A stretch of DNA of 64,000 nucleotides from Megalonaias nervosa (GCA_016617855.1 JAECUM010011142.1:18696-82695), one strand, 5' to 3'. Shown: positions 50,937-62,913, counted from the stretch's first letter. Notes: generated from the sequence alone by a model not told the origin. Translations and numbers: made by a program.

Positions 50937-51445
50937 TTACTGTAAGATTCATTCTAAATTGGATACACAAGCTTAAGATGAAGCTTGATGTAAATAAAAG
51001 CATTTCTAATTTCAGTCTACACAATATTTCTTCAGCTGACTTTTTAGAAGTAATGTAACATAAACTGCATGACAGCAACAGTAAATATAACTGCACTTAC
51101 CTTCAGCTGGGCTTGATTCTTTGGTTTAAACCAAAAAATACAGAAACAAGTAAAAACTGATTCAACAGATGAAATGGAGCATTATTCTTGCAAAGATTTC
51201 CTAAAGTCTAAAGAAAGATTCTCTGAAATTGATGTGGACTCCAATTTTTTTTATTTATGGCGGAGGGGTTTGAACACTTTCAACGGTGTGATGGTTATGT
51301 GGCAAGGAGCTGGATTGGTCTTTTTGCTTAATATTACTGACATACAAAAATGTGTTTAAAGAAGGAAAGAAAAAAAAAGACATTTGCAGACAGATCAGCA
51401 GAGTAAAGCAACAACAAGAAAGACGTCACACATGGAATTTGTACC

Positions 51446-51455
51446 TTTATTTATT
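51446..51455 (-). terminator. Candidate polyadenylation signal for COQ7
   Basis: Overlapping AATAAATAAA on the - strand, about 600 nt downstream of the COQ7 stop at 52051. It would give a 3' UTR that contains the MITE at 51745-51955. Confidence 0.4.
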
Positions 51456-51744
51456 ATTCCATAAAAGTTCTAAAAGAATTTCAGAATAATCAAATAAATA
51501 GAATTTAATGTAGCAATTCAAGGTCTACAAATGAAATCTTTAGCCATCTCTGCTTTGAAAGTTATTGCAGTTTTCCATTATTAACGTTTTGCTTCTAGCA
51601 CATCCAAATACTTGAGTTGTCAATCACTAACTCCAAGTATTACAGCACATCAAGTGATTACACCAAGAATTTACAAAGTTCATCTGTTTACAAAACAATG
51701 ACCTTTTTAAAAGATTATTATAAGGTAACTATAGGCTTTTGATG

Positions 51745-51955
51745 TACCTGATATATACCCACTTATAAGTCGAATGCAAATGCAAACTGCACAGACCCAG
51801 ATATGCCAATTGATAATGCACCAGCAAATCTAGGTCTATGCTATTTGAAGTAATAAGTAGAACAATGAAAATGATCCTGATTTTCCAGCGCATTATGTGA
51901 TGGCTGATCCAGGTGTGTTGTTTGCATTTGGTCTTATTAATGAGTACATACTGTA
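51745..51955. mobile_element. Palindromic MITE, copy 6
   Basis: TA-flanked; left 'atatatacccacttataagt' and right 'attaatgagtacatactg' ends. Interior 'ctgcacagacccagatatgc' and inverted 'gatccaggtgtgttgtttgc'. Lies 96 bp past the COQ7 stop on the transcript side, so probably in its 3' UTR. Confidence 0.82.
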
Positions 51956-52050
51956 ATATTGTTCAAGAGTCCATGCTGTATCTACAGTGTTATAATGTTA
52001 CAATCTGTAGAAACCAAAACTAATTTTTGTATTCCTAGTTTGTCTAAAAT

Positions 52051-52128
52051 TCATATCCTCTCTGAAACCCAAATGGCAGCCATACACCCAACTTTTATCA
52101 CTTGTGACATGCCTTGATAGAATGGTGC
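52051..52128 (-). CDS. COQ7: COQ7 terminal exon
   Basis: Acceptor (on - strand) tttttacag. It encodes APFYQGMSQVIKVGCMAAIW then VSERI and TGA at 52053-52051. The glycine/cysteine-containing last helix and SER(I/L) ending are typical of COQ7 C-termini. Confidence 0.95.
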   Translation of the reverse strand, partial: APFYQGMSQVIKVGCMAAIWVSERI

Positions 52129-55100
52129 CTGTAAAAAGACAAAATACCAACAAATTTATAAATATAGTCAAACCAGTCCAAGAGGTCACCTCAAAAGCAT
52201 ACACATATACATAGCACATAGCAATCATTTTGGCAGCCAATGTGTGTTGATCCATCCACATGCTAAATTTAACCTCAATGTTCAAGTTGTTACTTTCCAG
52301 TTATTTTAATTCCATTTTATCTCATCATGTTGGGATTTGGAATATAGCTTCATTATGCATTTATTGCCTCTGCACAAGATAACAGTACCTTATGATGGGT
52401 TGTTAAAGGCATCAATCAATCAATCAATCCAATTAATCAATCTCCTAATTCTAAAAAGGCAGATATGTTGGATATTTAAATTTGTTTCAGCTTTCACTGC
52501 AACCTACTTATATACAGGTAAATATGGCAGCCAGTGTCTGTACATAGCTTGAGACCAATTAGATTTCAACTCCATTTAATAAACACGATGCTCCATTTGA
52601 AAGTAAAACAGTGTAGCCATAGTAGATGGCTTGAATATGTGTACTATAGAATGCTCTGGTGGTGTAGTGGTTAGAGCCTCTGCCTCAGATGCTTGAGGTC
52701 GTAGGTTGGAACTCTGGCCGAGTCATACCAAAGACTTATACAAATGGTACTAATGGCTGCCTCGCTTGGCGCTCAGCATTAAGAAATCAGTGTTAGGACC
52801 AGTTGACCTGGTGTCAGGATAATGTGACTGGGTGGGACAGGATGCTATATGTCTACATTTCAGTCCTATCGCTACAATGTCTGCAGTGTGACAGTTTATA
52901 GTAATGTCTAGTACTGGGGCATCATGCCTCAGACATATAACATGATGTCCTACCCAGTCACATTATCCTGACACCAGGCCAACCAGTCCTAACACTAACC
53001 TCTTAATGCTGAGCACGAAGTGAGGCAGCTGTTAGTACCATTTTTTATAAGTCTTTGGTATGACTCTGCCAGGGTTCCACCCACGACTTTATGTATCTTA
53101 GGCAGATGCTCTAACCACTAGACCACCAAAGCGGTCCAGTCAATTTGTAAATGAATAAAATTTTTCTTAGCTGGTCCAAACAACTTTGATCACCCAGTGG
53201 TCATCCATAAACTGGAAATCCATACCTGCTGAAAATGAAGGAGTAAGTTGTTGTTGTGAGTGTAATGCCATTTTTTCAGCACACAACAGGATATACATGG
53301 TGGCCAGTAAAACAGGTGAAGGAAGAACCCGGGAAAACCCCAGAAAGAACCATTGACCAACAGGAAGCTACTGGCAAGCTTTCTCACATAACCACATAGG
53401 TCAAGCTTGAGAGTTGAAAACACAATGACAGAGGTGAGATGGCAATGATTGGAAATCCACCAGACACCAACATTCAAGACATAGTTTCTTGGATGATTCT
53501 TCTCATCTAAGACTCTGACATAAAATGAGAAGTTGGAAACATATTTGTACCATGGCTCCCTGTTCTTTTTACAGTTGACTGGATGTAACTAAAGCATAAA
53601 GCAAATCCTGGCAATCTAAGAAGAGAAAGAGGCCAAAGAGGAATCTCCACTTCACTATGAACAGTCTGTGTATCAAAGTTAAGAATCTGTGCATCAGATG
53701 ACAGATTTTGCCTGCTTCTCTTTGCTTTTGATCTGTTTTTGAAGTACAGAAGATAAAGTCTCCAACAACCAGCTTATGCAAGCACTGCAATGGATAGTAG
53801 AAGTATACTTTGTACACCCAAAATATGACTCATATGTGTTCTCTGACACACTGAACTCCTTACATTTTATGCACCTAATCAATGCGTACAACAATGAAAA
53901 ATGCCCAAGTCATAATAATAAGCAAACCACTTAACATATACAAAGCAAATTCATTTACTATAAGACTTATGTTTTAATTTTCGAAGCAGGAGGGCTGCAA
54001 TTTTCTTTTGAGCACAAGATATTTTATTTTCTTTTTATCTTAATTCATTTTTTTTCAAATAAAACGATGGATATAATATGGTCTTATTTTGCCACAAATC
54101 AGTGCAAGATTTTTTCCAGGTATTTGAGAACCAAATGTTTTCTTTGTTTTTCTTTTAAAAATTCAAGGCCCCTGCCAAAGAAAATGAAGTTGCTGGTCCC
54201 AAATATAATTGTGGTATACCATGTTATGTATATAGTTATGTTCAGAACTACAGTGGTACAAAATTTTTCATGGTATTCAACTGTATGAGAAAGACAAATT
54301 TTTTCTTTTTTTTGCAAGGGCTGGAATTTTGGGGATAGCAGAAATTTAATTGTAATTGTTGACAGATAATTGAATTTGATGCAGAAGGGCAGAACACCTA
54401 CAAATCCTTTCCACCAATAACCCATGTTTTGATCTTGCAGAGTGACTTGCAATACTGTGTAAGGATGACTCTTAAATAACAAATCATCTCAACATAAAAA
54501 TGAGATGACAGTTATTGATACTGACAATATATAAACATTTATTCATTGATAACATCCTCACAATCAAAAGCTCTGATTTAACAGAGCTGACAGGAAAGCG
54601 GTGCATGTCATTCCCATACTGTAATGCTATAAGCTGAGTTGTCATTACTGGCTTGGGTTTGAGGCAAGGGAGGAAATTTGGAATTGTTTATTCTACCTTT
54701 TCAGCACCATGTTCCAATCCCATATCATGGTGATGCACCTCATCATCTCGAAATTTCTTTATTTTCTGTTGCGAAAAGAACATAAGATACAGATTAACGT
54801 GGACCTTAGATATACAGTATATATGTACTAGTGTATTTTACTGCACATCAGCACAAAAGTGGCCACTCCATGTAGTGCAATTTAAGCTTAATATTTCAAA
54901 ACTTTAAAACCTGCACAAAGACTCCTTCCAAATAAATGCAGCAGCAGGACAAAACATAAAACACAGAGATGCAAAATCTTATTAATGTATATGAAATAAA
55001 ACAGATAATGGTAAAACATAAAATCCTTAAATATGATTAAAATTTGTTGTATAAATCACATTCCCTTGAAAAGACCAATATTTTCTTGTGGTACTTTCTC

Positions 55101-56389
55101 ATAGATTCTTCAAGCAGTTCAAACAGATCATGTCAAAATACTTCTGTCTCACAGGGTGGAAATCCACACACTCATCAAGAATGTGCCCCACTGTCAGAGG
55201 ACACTGGTATGGTACACATTCCAGTCAAAGTTCACCCTTTCAGGAGGTATACACAAGTACAGCATATGTGCCTGATATGCACCTGGCACAATACCAGCTT
55301 ATCTCTCTGATTTGTTCCATGCAAGTGATGCCACTCAGCAATAGTGGGTTTTATGTTTCTCAGTTTGCTTGTGGAGTTTTCATTCCACATATTTTGCTAA
55401 CTATGATCAACATGTTGATTTATACAATATTTAAAGTCATTATATGAAATCGGAAATGGATGACCACAATGCAGCTTTGGCTGCTTTATTTGCCATTTCA
55501 TTATACTTCATGCCAGTGCAACTAGGCAGAAAATAAAATATTTTTCCCAGATTGCATGAAGAAATTAAGTTTCTGCAATATCTGGGATATTAATGGGTTG
55601 TCAGATTTAGATTCTGCAAGTCATTCTATGTTGAAAGGGAATCCAAATGATGAAAAGTGCTTTGAGTATGGCTGGTGTCATGGGGAGTTGAAATGGGGCA
55701 GGTCCAACTTTCTCTCCATCTTCCAAACTATTTGTGTACAGGGACATTTGGCTATGATAGGCGGCTCGGATTTAAATGAACTTACTTTGCAAAAATGAAA
55801 GGATCTGTTGTGGACTAACTGAATTCACAAAGGTGAAGGATATTTAGGGAGGTTTTAGTAACCATGGTGATGATTTGGCAATAGAGGATTCTGCAATATT
55901 TCAAAGGCTGAATTTTGCTGTTTCGAGTGCGGACAAATTCATATGCCAGTAGGTGGAATGTAGCTTGGTTTTGGAACATACACAGTTTCGTATTTGGACC
56001 TAAACACTACATCATGTATGGGATTAGACACCATTCATGTACAGAAAGCAGATTATGATGCCTTACTTTACGATCACAGATAATTACAAGACATTAACAA
56101 CAATCTGGAAATTATGTTACTGGCACAGAATTTTACATTAAATACCCCAAAATAAGCATAGTATTACTGATCTTCAACCCAACTTTCAAAACTGTGTCAT
56201 TTTTCAATGACATTTTTTTTGTGGAAGTTATTATTCCTTGGTTATGTGGTAACTAGATCTATCAAATACAGATATACAACCAGCAGTATTAGTCTCAAAG
56301 AAGCTAGTCATGGTTAACAAAATGTTATATTTACCTCTAACAATTCCTTATGTCTCTCTGGATCATCTTCCATAAGGTCTCTTATTTGA
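52051..56389 (-). CDS. COQ7: 5-demethoxyubiquinone hydroxylase, last three exons (partial gene)
   Basis: COQ7 (CLK-1/CAT5) is the mitochondrial inner-membrane di-iron hydroxylase that converts demethoxyubiquinone to demethylubiquinone, the penultimate step of ubiquinone synthesis. The exons on the - strand are 56389-56335, 54765-54697 and 52128-52051, all with GT/AG borders and matching phases. Joined, they read (N)QIRDLMEDDPERHKELLE, then KIKKFRDDEVHHHDMGLEHG and AEK, then APFYQGMSQVIKVGCMAAIW and VSERI-stop. The DDEVHHHD block keeps the E-x-x-H di-iron ligand pair. The C-terminus APxY...GC..AIW.SERI is diagnostic. The earlier exons, with the first di-iron half (GEYGA region) and mitochondrial presequence, were not found between 56390 and 64000; they presumably lie beyond the window. 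The gene converges on PCYT2. Confidence 0.93.
52129..52640. other. COQ7 last intron, 3' part
   Basis: AT-rich sequence with a short (atca)n run near 52412-52428; no further feature. Confidence 0.4.
52650..52856 (+). mobile_element. SINE family B, 5' part, forward arm of inverted pair
   Basis: The head ggtggtgtagtggttagagc runs through 'gtgactgggtgggacaggat', then stops abruptly. It is followed within a few bases by the 3' end of an inverted copy. Confidence 0.88.
52857..53138 (-). mobile_element. SINE family B, inverted arm
   Basis: Starts 'catttcagtcctatcgctac' (reverse of the SINE 3' end) and ends at 'accactagaccaccaaagcg' (reverse of the tRNA-like head). Pairs with the copy at 52650-52856 over roughly 200 nt with a loop of roughly 70-80 nt. 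Confidence 0.88.
53243..53455 (-). mobile_element. SINE family A in COQ7 intron
   Basis: 'gttgttgttgtgagtgtaat', 'ggatatacatggtggccagt', 'aaccacataggtcaagcttg' follow the family A order. It is oriented the same way as COQ7 transcription. Confidence 0.8.
53460..54696. other. COQ7 intron, nothing recognised
   Basis: AT-rich. The 127-codon - strand frame at 54099-54482 and the overlapping + frames have no recognisable domain and mirror each other, so they are not called. Confidence 0.4.
54697..54765 (-). CDS. COQ7: COQ7 internal exon with di-iron E-x-x-H
   Basis: Acceptor gcaacag and donor AAG|gtagaa. It has 23 whole codons beginning KIKKFRDDEVHHHDMGLEHG, phase 0 at both ends. Glu and His of DDEVHHHD are expected metal ligands in this family. 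Confidence 0.95.
55060..55800 (-). pseudogene. Non-LTR retrotransposon 3' fragment (RNase H end and C-terminal motif)
   Basis: On the - strand, near 55500-55450, GMKYNEMANKAAKAALW matches the 'G..NE.AD.AAK.A' end of the RNase H domain in jockey/RTE-like elements. Near 55410-55260 is a KLRNIKPTIAEWHHL and then an R-x-R-x-x-H-like block. Near 55215-55140, PYQCPLTVGHILDECVDF and RQKYFD match the conserved C-terminal 'C..C...LTV.HIL..C..F...R' motif. Frames shift and stops occur, so it is dead. Lies in a COQ7 intron, same strand. Confidence 0.75.
55805..56334. other. COQ7 intron, nothing recognised
   Basis: AT-rich sequence, no supported feature. Confidence 0.4.
56335..56389 (-). CDS. COQ7: COQ7 internal exon (QIRDLMEDDPE block)
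   Basis: Acceptor cttctag and donor gag|gtaaat. It provides the third base of a split codon (Asn expected) and then QIRDLMEDDPERHKELLE, joining in phase to the 54765 exon. Matches the QIRxLMExDPExxxELL helix of COQ7. Confidence 0.93.
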
Positions 56390-56596
56390 CTAGAAGTAAA
56401 AAAACAAGATTACACTGGCAGTACCTTTATATCACAAGCATAAAAAGTTTTTCAATTAAATCTGTATAGAGCTTATTTGCTGTGAGCATTTAAGTAGTTC
56501 TTCATCATATCAAAACAGTTTATAGTCTATTAGAATTCATCCTTATAATCAAGTGTGAGTGTGTGCTTGATTTAGATTTTTAACATAGCTTTTAAC

Positions 56597-56888
56597 AATC
56601 TTAGTCATATTGCCACAATGTCTGCAGTGTGGTAGTTTATAAATTTATAGTGATGACTAGCAATGGGACATGATGCTGCAGACATGTAGCATCATGTCAC
56701 ACACAGTCACATTATCCTCGCATCAGGCCGACCAGTCCTAACACTAACCTCATAATGCTGAGAGCCAAGCGAGGCAGCTGCTAATACCATTTTCATAAGT
56801 TTTTTATATGACTCGGCCAGGGTTTGGACCCACGACCTCCTGCATGCAAGGTGGATGCTCTAACCACTTAAGTCATCAGAGCGGTCCT
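56597..56888 (-). mobile_element. SINE family B, reverse orientation
   Basis: Reverse of the 3' body ('gccacaatgtctgcagtgtg', 'cagtcacattatcctcgcat', 'ccagtcctaacactaacctc') and ends in the reversed tRNA-like head ('ctctaaccacttaagtcatc'). Confidence 0.88.
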
Positions 56889-57029
56889 TATAATCAAGCA
56901 CATGACACTAATGATATGTCTAACATAAAGGATTGCTCTTTAAATTGAAAACATATGGAATAGATTCTCACTTAATAAGCTTGCTTAGTGACTATATTTC
57001 CTGTTGACTTCAAAAAGTATTCATTAATA

Positions 57030-57030
<1 letters not shown>

Positions 57031-57093
<63 letters not shown>
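57031..57093. repeat. (CA)n-(TA)n microsatellite
   Basis: About 16 CA dinucleotides run directly into about 15 TA dinucleotides; the non-LTR reverse transcriptase remnant starts a base or two after it. Confidence 0.95.
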
Positions 57094-57095
<2 letters not shown>

Positions 57096-57525
57096 ATGAC
57101 ATTGCTGACAATCTGATAAAGTGTCACAAGACTTTTTGATGATGATAGTTCATTAGCTTACTCCTCATCTAATACCAATAACATCGATTATTTGCTAAAC
57201 TCTGATCTTAAAACTAAACAACAATGGTCCAAACAACGGCTAGTATGTTTTAACCCATCAAAGACTGAAGTTACATTTTTATGCAACAAATTAGACCCAG
57301 TTTTTCCTTAGACTGAGTTTCAAAATGAGCTTATACAGTTTTGTTGAGCATCATAAACACCTTGGTCTGATGTTCACTAACTCTGGTAGCTTTCAAAACA
57401 TACTCATAATATCTGTTTACATGCATCCAAAATACTAAATGTTTTGAGGTCCATTAAATACATTCTAGGTCAGAAAACATTAGAAGCATTTATCTCTCTT
57501 ATATATGCCCTCTCCTTATTAGCCA
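57094..57525 (+). pseudogene. Non-LTR retrotransposon reverse transcriptase remnant
   Basis: + strand blocks: INDIADNLI then a degraded F-D-D box read as LFDDDSSLAYSSSNTNNIDY (family consensus FADD), LLNSDLKTKQQWSKQRLVCF, NPSKTEVTFLCNK, and EHHKHLGLMFTNSGSFQN. This is the catalytic and thumb order of jockey/CR1-type RT. Stops separate the blocks. It continues into scraps resembling 'YICPLL' near 57500. Confidence 0.8.
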
Positions 57526-58080
57526 TCAATGATAAGACACTATGACTAGCCATCACTGATAAGACACACTGACTAACAATAATTTGTATGACTCTGTGAT
57601 TTGCCATCACTGATATGACACTGTAACTAGCAATCACTAATACAGCAACTGAACCTGGAATCATTGATATGACAACTGACTAGCCCTCGTGACAAGACAC
57701 TGACAAGCCCTCAGTGATGTGACACTGACTAGCCCTCAGTGACATGACACTGACTAGCCCTCAGTGACATGACACTGATTAGCCCTCAATGACATAACAC
57801 TGACTAGCCCTCAGTGAAATAACATGGACTAGCCTCAGTGACATGACATTGACTAGCCCTCAGTGACATGACAATGACTATCCCCTAGTGATAAGACATG
57901 GACTAGCCCTCAGTGATATGATATGGGCCAACCCTCAGTAATATGACACTTTGATCAGTGGTCACTGATATGACAATATAACTAGTCATGCTTGTTATGA
58001 AACTGTGACTAGCCATCAATGACATCATTTCAACTAAAACCAACATAGGCCATTACTGACAGGACATTGCAATATAACTG
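57525..58080. repeat. Minisatellite, 25-bp unit
   Basis: The unit gacactgactagccctcagt+gacat is best preserved at about 57700-57860 and degenerates on both sides into 'catcactgatatgacactg'-type copies. The 64-codon - strand frame at 57470-57664 is an artefact of it. Confidence 0.88.
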
Positions 58081-58084
58081 GTCC

Positions 58085-60630
58085 ATATTTTTTAATATTA
58101 CACATGTGACACTTCATGACATACACAAGGAAAAATTATTACATCTAAAATCTTGGAATTTAGCTCAAAGTGAAAATAAATCAAAGAGGCTCTTTCAGTA
58201 CATAACCGAATAAACCACCTTACGTCATGTGATAAAATAATTTTATATTTGTGCTCATTTTATTTTGAATTTATGAACCTGTTGAATGATTTTAATATCT
58301 TGTGAGCCTTAGATATTACCCAACTATTTTCATGAATTTTAAATAAAATACCGGTAAACACAAATGTACTATCCTCTAAATAATTATGATCTGGTGATTT
58401 ATTTATGTGTAGATTTGGATGTCAGAGTGTGCATGCTATAAGAAGAAAGTTAATTTAGTTTGTTAAATTGGTGTACTTTCATTAATTACATCAATAACAT
58501 AAGAAAATGAACTTCCTTCATATAATTTTAATTTTCGAAATCTTTTTACCATTATGATAAGTGTGATCTACCTAGATGAATATTGAAAATATAATAATTA
58601 CTACCACCATTATGTCAAAGAAATGTTAACTTAGAGGACTCAAAGAAAATTTATTTTAGACACAGGCCCAGGGCTGGTGACTTAAAAAACATCACAAGCT
58701 CCAACTTAAACTCCACAAGCCCATTTCCAATTTCCATATGCCCAAAATAAAAACAAAATCATATTAAACTGATTGTGTGATTATTTGGATCTAGAAAAAA
58801 TTCACTCAATTTGTTTTTCTCTAGGTCCCAAGGTCAGCCATTGTCTAATTGTTCTGTTAATGTCCTTCTTACTAAGTAGATGAACGGTATATATGTTTAT
58901 TAGCTTCGGATACATGTCTTGATTTATACAGTTTCTGTTTACATTTTTAACTTTGTTCATAGGTGCCGTTTAATCTGTTTAACCAGTATATCATTACACT
59001 AGAGTAAGCGTGAGTATAGGACAGCTGAATTATTATTCATTCAACTTTAACTTCCAACACCTGGAACGATGCAATAGCAATTAAACAAGACCAATAATAA
59101 AAAACGAAATACTTAATGCAACTGTGCCAAAGGTCGGTTGATTTTTATAATCAAAGACAGAAGAGCCAACACGACCATATTTGACCCTTTCTTACTTATA
59201 ATACCTCAAAAACATCCTGATTACAACAATAAAGTAATCAATTAACAGCTGTCATGTCTACACACTAGCCTTAAATTCTATTATGTGGCCAAGTATCACT
59301 GTACTGGGTTGCAACAATTGATGGGACAGTTCCGATACCCACTAGACTGGTTGTGACTGGTTTCTGGGACATAAATATCCAAAACAGTCTTTTAGAATCA
59401 CAAGTAAATGAATGTTGAAGCCATGTGAGCTTTACTTATTAGTAAGCCAGGCAATCTGTTCCCCATTGATAGGTCACATGCTTCACTCTGTACACAAAGT
59501 TTAGAGCTTTCGATAGAATTATGATAAGTAGAGATCTTCATAAGGATAAGGGGCATACATGTGGATAAATATTAATAATTTACTAGTCTTCAAACAGCAT
59601 GAAAATTAATTTCCATATTTCATTAATGTGATCGAAGATTTCTCTGGCAAATTAGATTTTTTTTATTTGACAAGCCTGACAGGCACCTCACTTAGAATAC
59701 TGGAGGGGCAAAAACTGAAATGTGAAGGGCCCCGGGCATCTGGCTATCAGATTTTTTTAGTACTGACTTAATTAATGAGCTTATATACAGATGTGTTCAA
59801 ACCAAACAATTGGTAATAATGGTGTGAGGCCAGGTTGTAAATCAAAACAGTCTGGCATGTAACTGACCAATCAGTTGCTATTTAACAGTCTGTTCAATAC
59901 CCCAACCTGAGGACAAATGACAAAGGTTAGTTAATCCTCCTTTTATACCTCAACAAGAACACAGACACACACACAAACACATCTTTAAAAGATGGCTCCT
60001 TCTCACCAGTTAACATGAAATCACTAGATATGGACTGTCTAATGGCTGCCCTGGTTTTCACACAATTCTCCAAGTCAAAGTTTAACTTTATCATGTATTC
60101 ATTTAGACTCAAATGTTATTGTGATGTGCTGGAGGTAACTAAATACTCTGATCCTATTTGTACTAAAGATCTCAAAAATTTCTTCTCACACTGACACTCA
60201 GGATTATCTTGCAAATTATATTTTTCAGAATATAAGAATTTTTGTCTGATGTAGAGATTGTAAAAAAGATAACAATTAACATCCTATTTATAAATTTTAC
60301 ACCTGCAGTCTTTTTTACTCCTCAACTTTATGATCTTAAATTTAATAGAGACAAAATAAGACTCATTTAAAATAAATCAAAAGATATTACAGATGTATTT
60401 TAATCACTGATGTCAAAAGAAAGTCTTGAGAAAATTTCATTGCTCCAACTAAGAAAAATATATCAAACTGAGGAAGGAAACGAGATATTTAGCAAAACTG
60501 AGTTCTTTACATAATCAAAAACCTTCAATAGACAACCACATAAAAGCACTGGAGGAAAAAATGTATACAGCAGGTGCTGTAACATAATCTGTTTGATTTC
60601 ATTAAAGATATTAAAGACAATTGTTCATAA
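58085..60630. other. Probable COQ7 intron, nothing firm recognised
   Basis: AT-rich. I searched the - strand for earlier COQ7 exons (GEYGA, QE..H, GKE.AMACT-type blocks) and saw none. Short (ac)n tract near 59964-59980. Confidence 0.4.
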
Positions 60631-61256
60631 AATACAAACAAGAGTCCCTTGTATTAACTGATGATGTATTGGCTAAAAAGAATTTCCAGGAATTCAAGAT
60701 AAGACCATTTCTTCCTTTTAACTGTGGAGTGTTGAAACTATCTTTGATATTCTTCACAGCTAACAAGATTTTCAAATTAACTGGATGTCAACTTGGTACC
60801 AGTTTTGCTTAGGACCAGCAAGAGATTGTAAGAAGTCTGCTGGTGAAAACCCATGTTGATGTGCCTTTCGGTTGCAATGATAGCAAAAGTTTCAAGATGG
60901 AGACCATGGTGGCCATACTGTACATCAGACTGGCACCATTTCTATTTAGTACAATTAGACATCATAAGAAGTCTTCTGGTGAAAGGTCAATGTCTATATG
61001 ACCAGCCTGCCATGAAAAGTAATGACAACAAGAGTTTGAAGATGGCCATTGTGACAGTCATATTAGAAATCAAATGGAAACTATTTTCATTCAGAACAAG
61101 CTTGACATTATAAAAAGTCTTTGAGTGAAAACCCCATGCTGATATGACCATTCATTCAGGAGATATAGTAATAACAAGATTTACAAGATGGCCACTGTGA
61201 TAGGCATATTGAATATCTGAAAGGCACCATAGTAGTACCAGCTAAACATCATCAGG

Positions 61257-62913
61257 GGTCCAGCTAGACTTGAATTTTAGAGAGAAGTGACTTCTCCTTT
61301 TGGACAGAACAGGGAGAAGTGAGAGCTAAACAGGGAGAAGTGGGACCTGAAAAGGGAGAAGTGGGAACAAAGTGAGACATATGTGTATGTGTGTGTGTGT
61401 GTGTGTGTGTGTTGTTTTCATTCTCTTATTTGAATTATGCCATCTATTTTCCAGTATGCATATTTGCATTTAACATTGGTTTTAAGCAAAACTTTATTTT
61501 CAAGTACAAAATTTTCTGAGTTCTATCTATATTATAAACACATTTGGTGCATGTTTAAAAACTATCATATTCATATTCAGTGCATTTTGGCAATATGACT
61601 TAAAAAAAAAGAGAACAACAGAAGCTATACACTGAAATGAATTTTAACTAGATTACAGTATTGTAATTGCAAGTTAGTACAAATGCTTAATCAACTACCC
61701 TTAATCAAGAATTATTTTGTTTTCACTTTCTGAAAGTTTATTATAAAATAGCATTTGAAAAGATTTCTAAACTTGTTTGAAACAACCCTTGCACCATGTA
61801 CATGACAGAAAATGCACACATCTTTCAGATCATACTGTTCATCTTAATTTCTTGTTTGTCGATAAAACTTTACCGTGCCTGTTCATGGACAATACACTGA
61901 AAAAGTAAAGTCAGTATATGAATGAATTAAACCTTTTTTCCAACCGAATTGACACAACCAACATGCATGTGCATCTATTTTTAGAAAGAGGGGTTTTCTT
62001 AATGTAACCACTCACTTTATAGCTTCGTTACAATAGTTCACTGATAGGATTGCAAATGTAAGATTTTATTATTTGTCTATGTATTTGGTGTAACATTAGG
62101 CATTGGTTAAATAGTATTTGCTTTGCTGTTTTGTTGTTTTGATTTTTCTTCGTATTTTCACAAAAATTAGTAACTCAGAATACAACCTTGACCTTACAGC
62201 TTCTTGTCGAATTCCACAACATGGCATTGTCCCGTATATTTATGACCTACATAATTGCATTTTAAAGCTAAATTTTTAATAATGTAATATCAAGTCTCTG
62301 TTTTCTTACAAATTGTATATTTTTCTGAATATATTTGCCCAGTGGTTTACAAAAAGAGACAATCTAATAAAACGGTACTTCCCAGAACAGTGATGTCTGG
62401 TGTTACAGTTCCAAACAGATTTTTATCAAGAAAATAATGTACATGTGGCGGTTAAAAGATTCAAGTTACCAATTCTATTCTTAAAACTCAAATTGCTGTT
62501 TACATAAATTTAAGTTTCACAACACAAGTTTGTATGTTTTGATCATCAAAGGATAACTTGTGGAAATTGGGCAATAATAGTTGCTAACTTACTCAGGAAA
62601 TGGTTAATGGTCAATCAGCTATCAAAACACATGCCCGTGAATTGCAAGAGTTTGTTTGTCGGCATAACTGATATCAACACCAACTATTTGATGGCTTGAA
62701 GTGTACATTTCGCCTTGAGCTATATATAACAAAACACTGGAACTAACCTGGCCAAGGCAAGGGAGCATCTCAAAAGTATGGTCATTCAATGTTCCTCTAA
62801 ATAAATCACAGGGCGAAGTCGTTTTCACTTTCCTAACAGAAGAAGGCGAAATTTACACTTTTTAGGCGACTTAGTCGTCCACCTCACCTGGTAGCGTGAC
62901 CCCTGAATCATAA
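61257..62913. mobile_element. hAT-like element inserted into satellite F
   Basis: The left end caggggtccagct and the reverse complement of the right end (caggggtcacgct) match over most of 13 bases. The satellite phrase 'acatcataagaag' is broken exactly here: 'aaacatcat' on the left and 'aatcataagaag' on the right, so 'atcat' is duplicated (imperfect 8-bp duplication likely). The interior contains a 'cagggagaagtgggac' short tandem (about 61290-61375), a (GT)n run at 61385-61412 and no clear transposase. Confidence 0.7.
61385..61412. repeat. (GT)n microsatellite
   Basis: About 14 GT units inside the hAT-like insertion. Confidence 0.9.

Noticed and set aside
54099..54482. 127-codon - strand reading frame in the COQ7 intron
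   Set aside because: Low-complexity Phe/Ile/Lys-rich translation without family resemblance and a similar frame on the opposite strand.
57525..58080. Regularly spaced 25-bp repeats that might suggest a CRISPR array
   Set aside because: Units are adjacent with no unique spacers, in a eukaryotic intron; it is a minisatellite.
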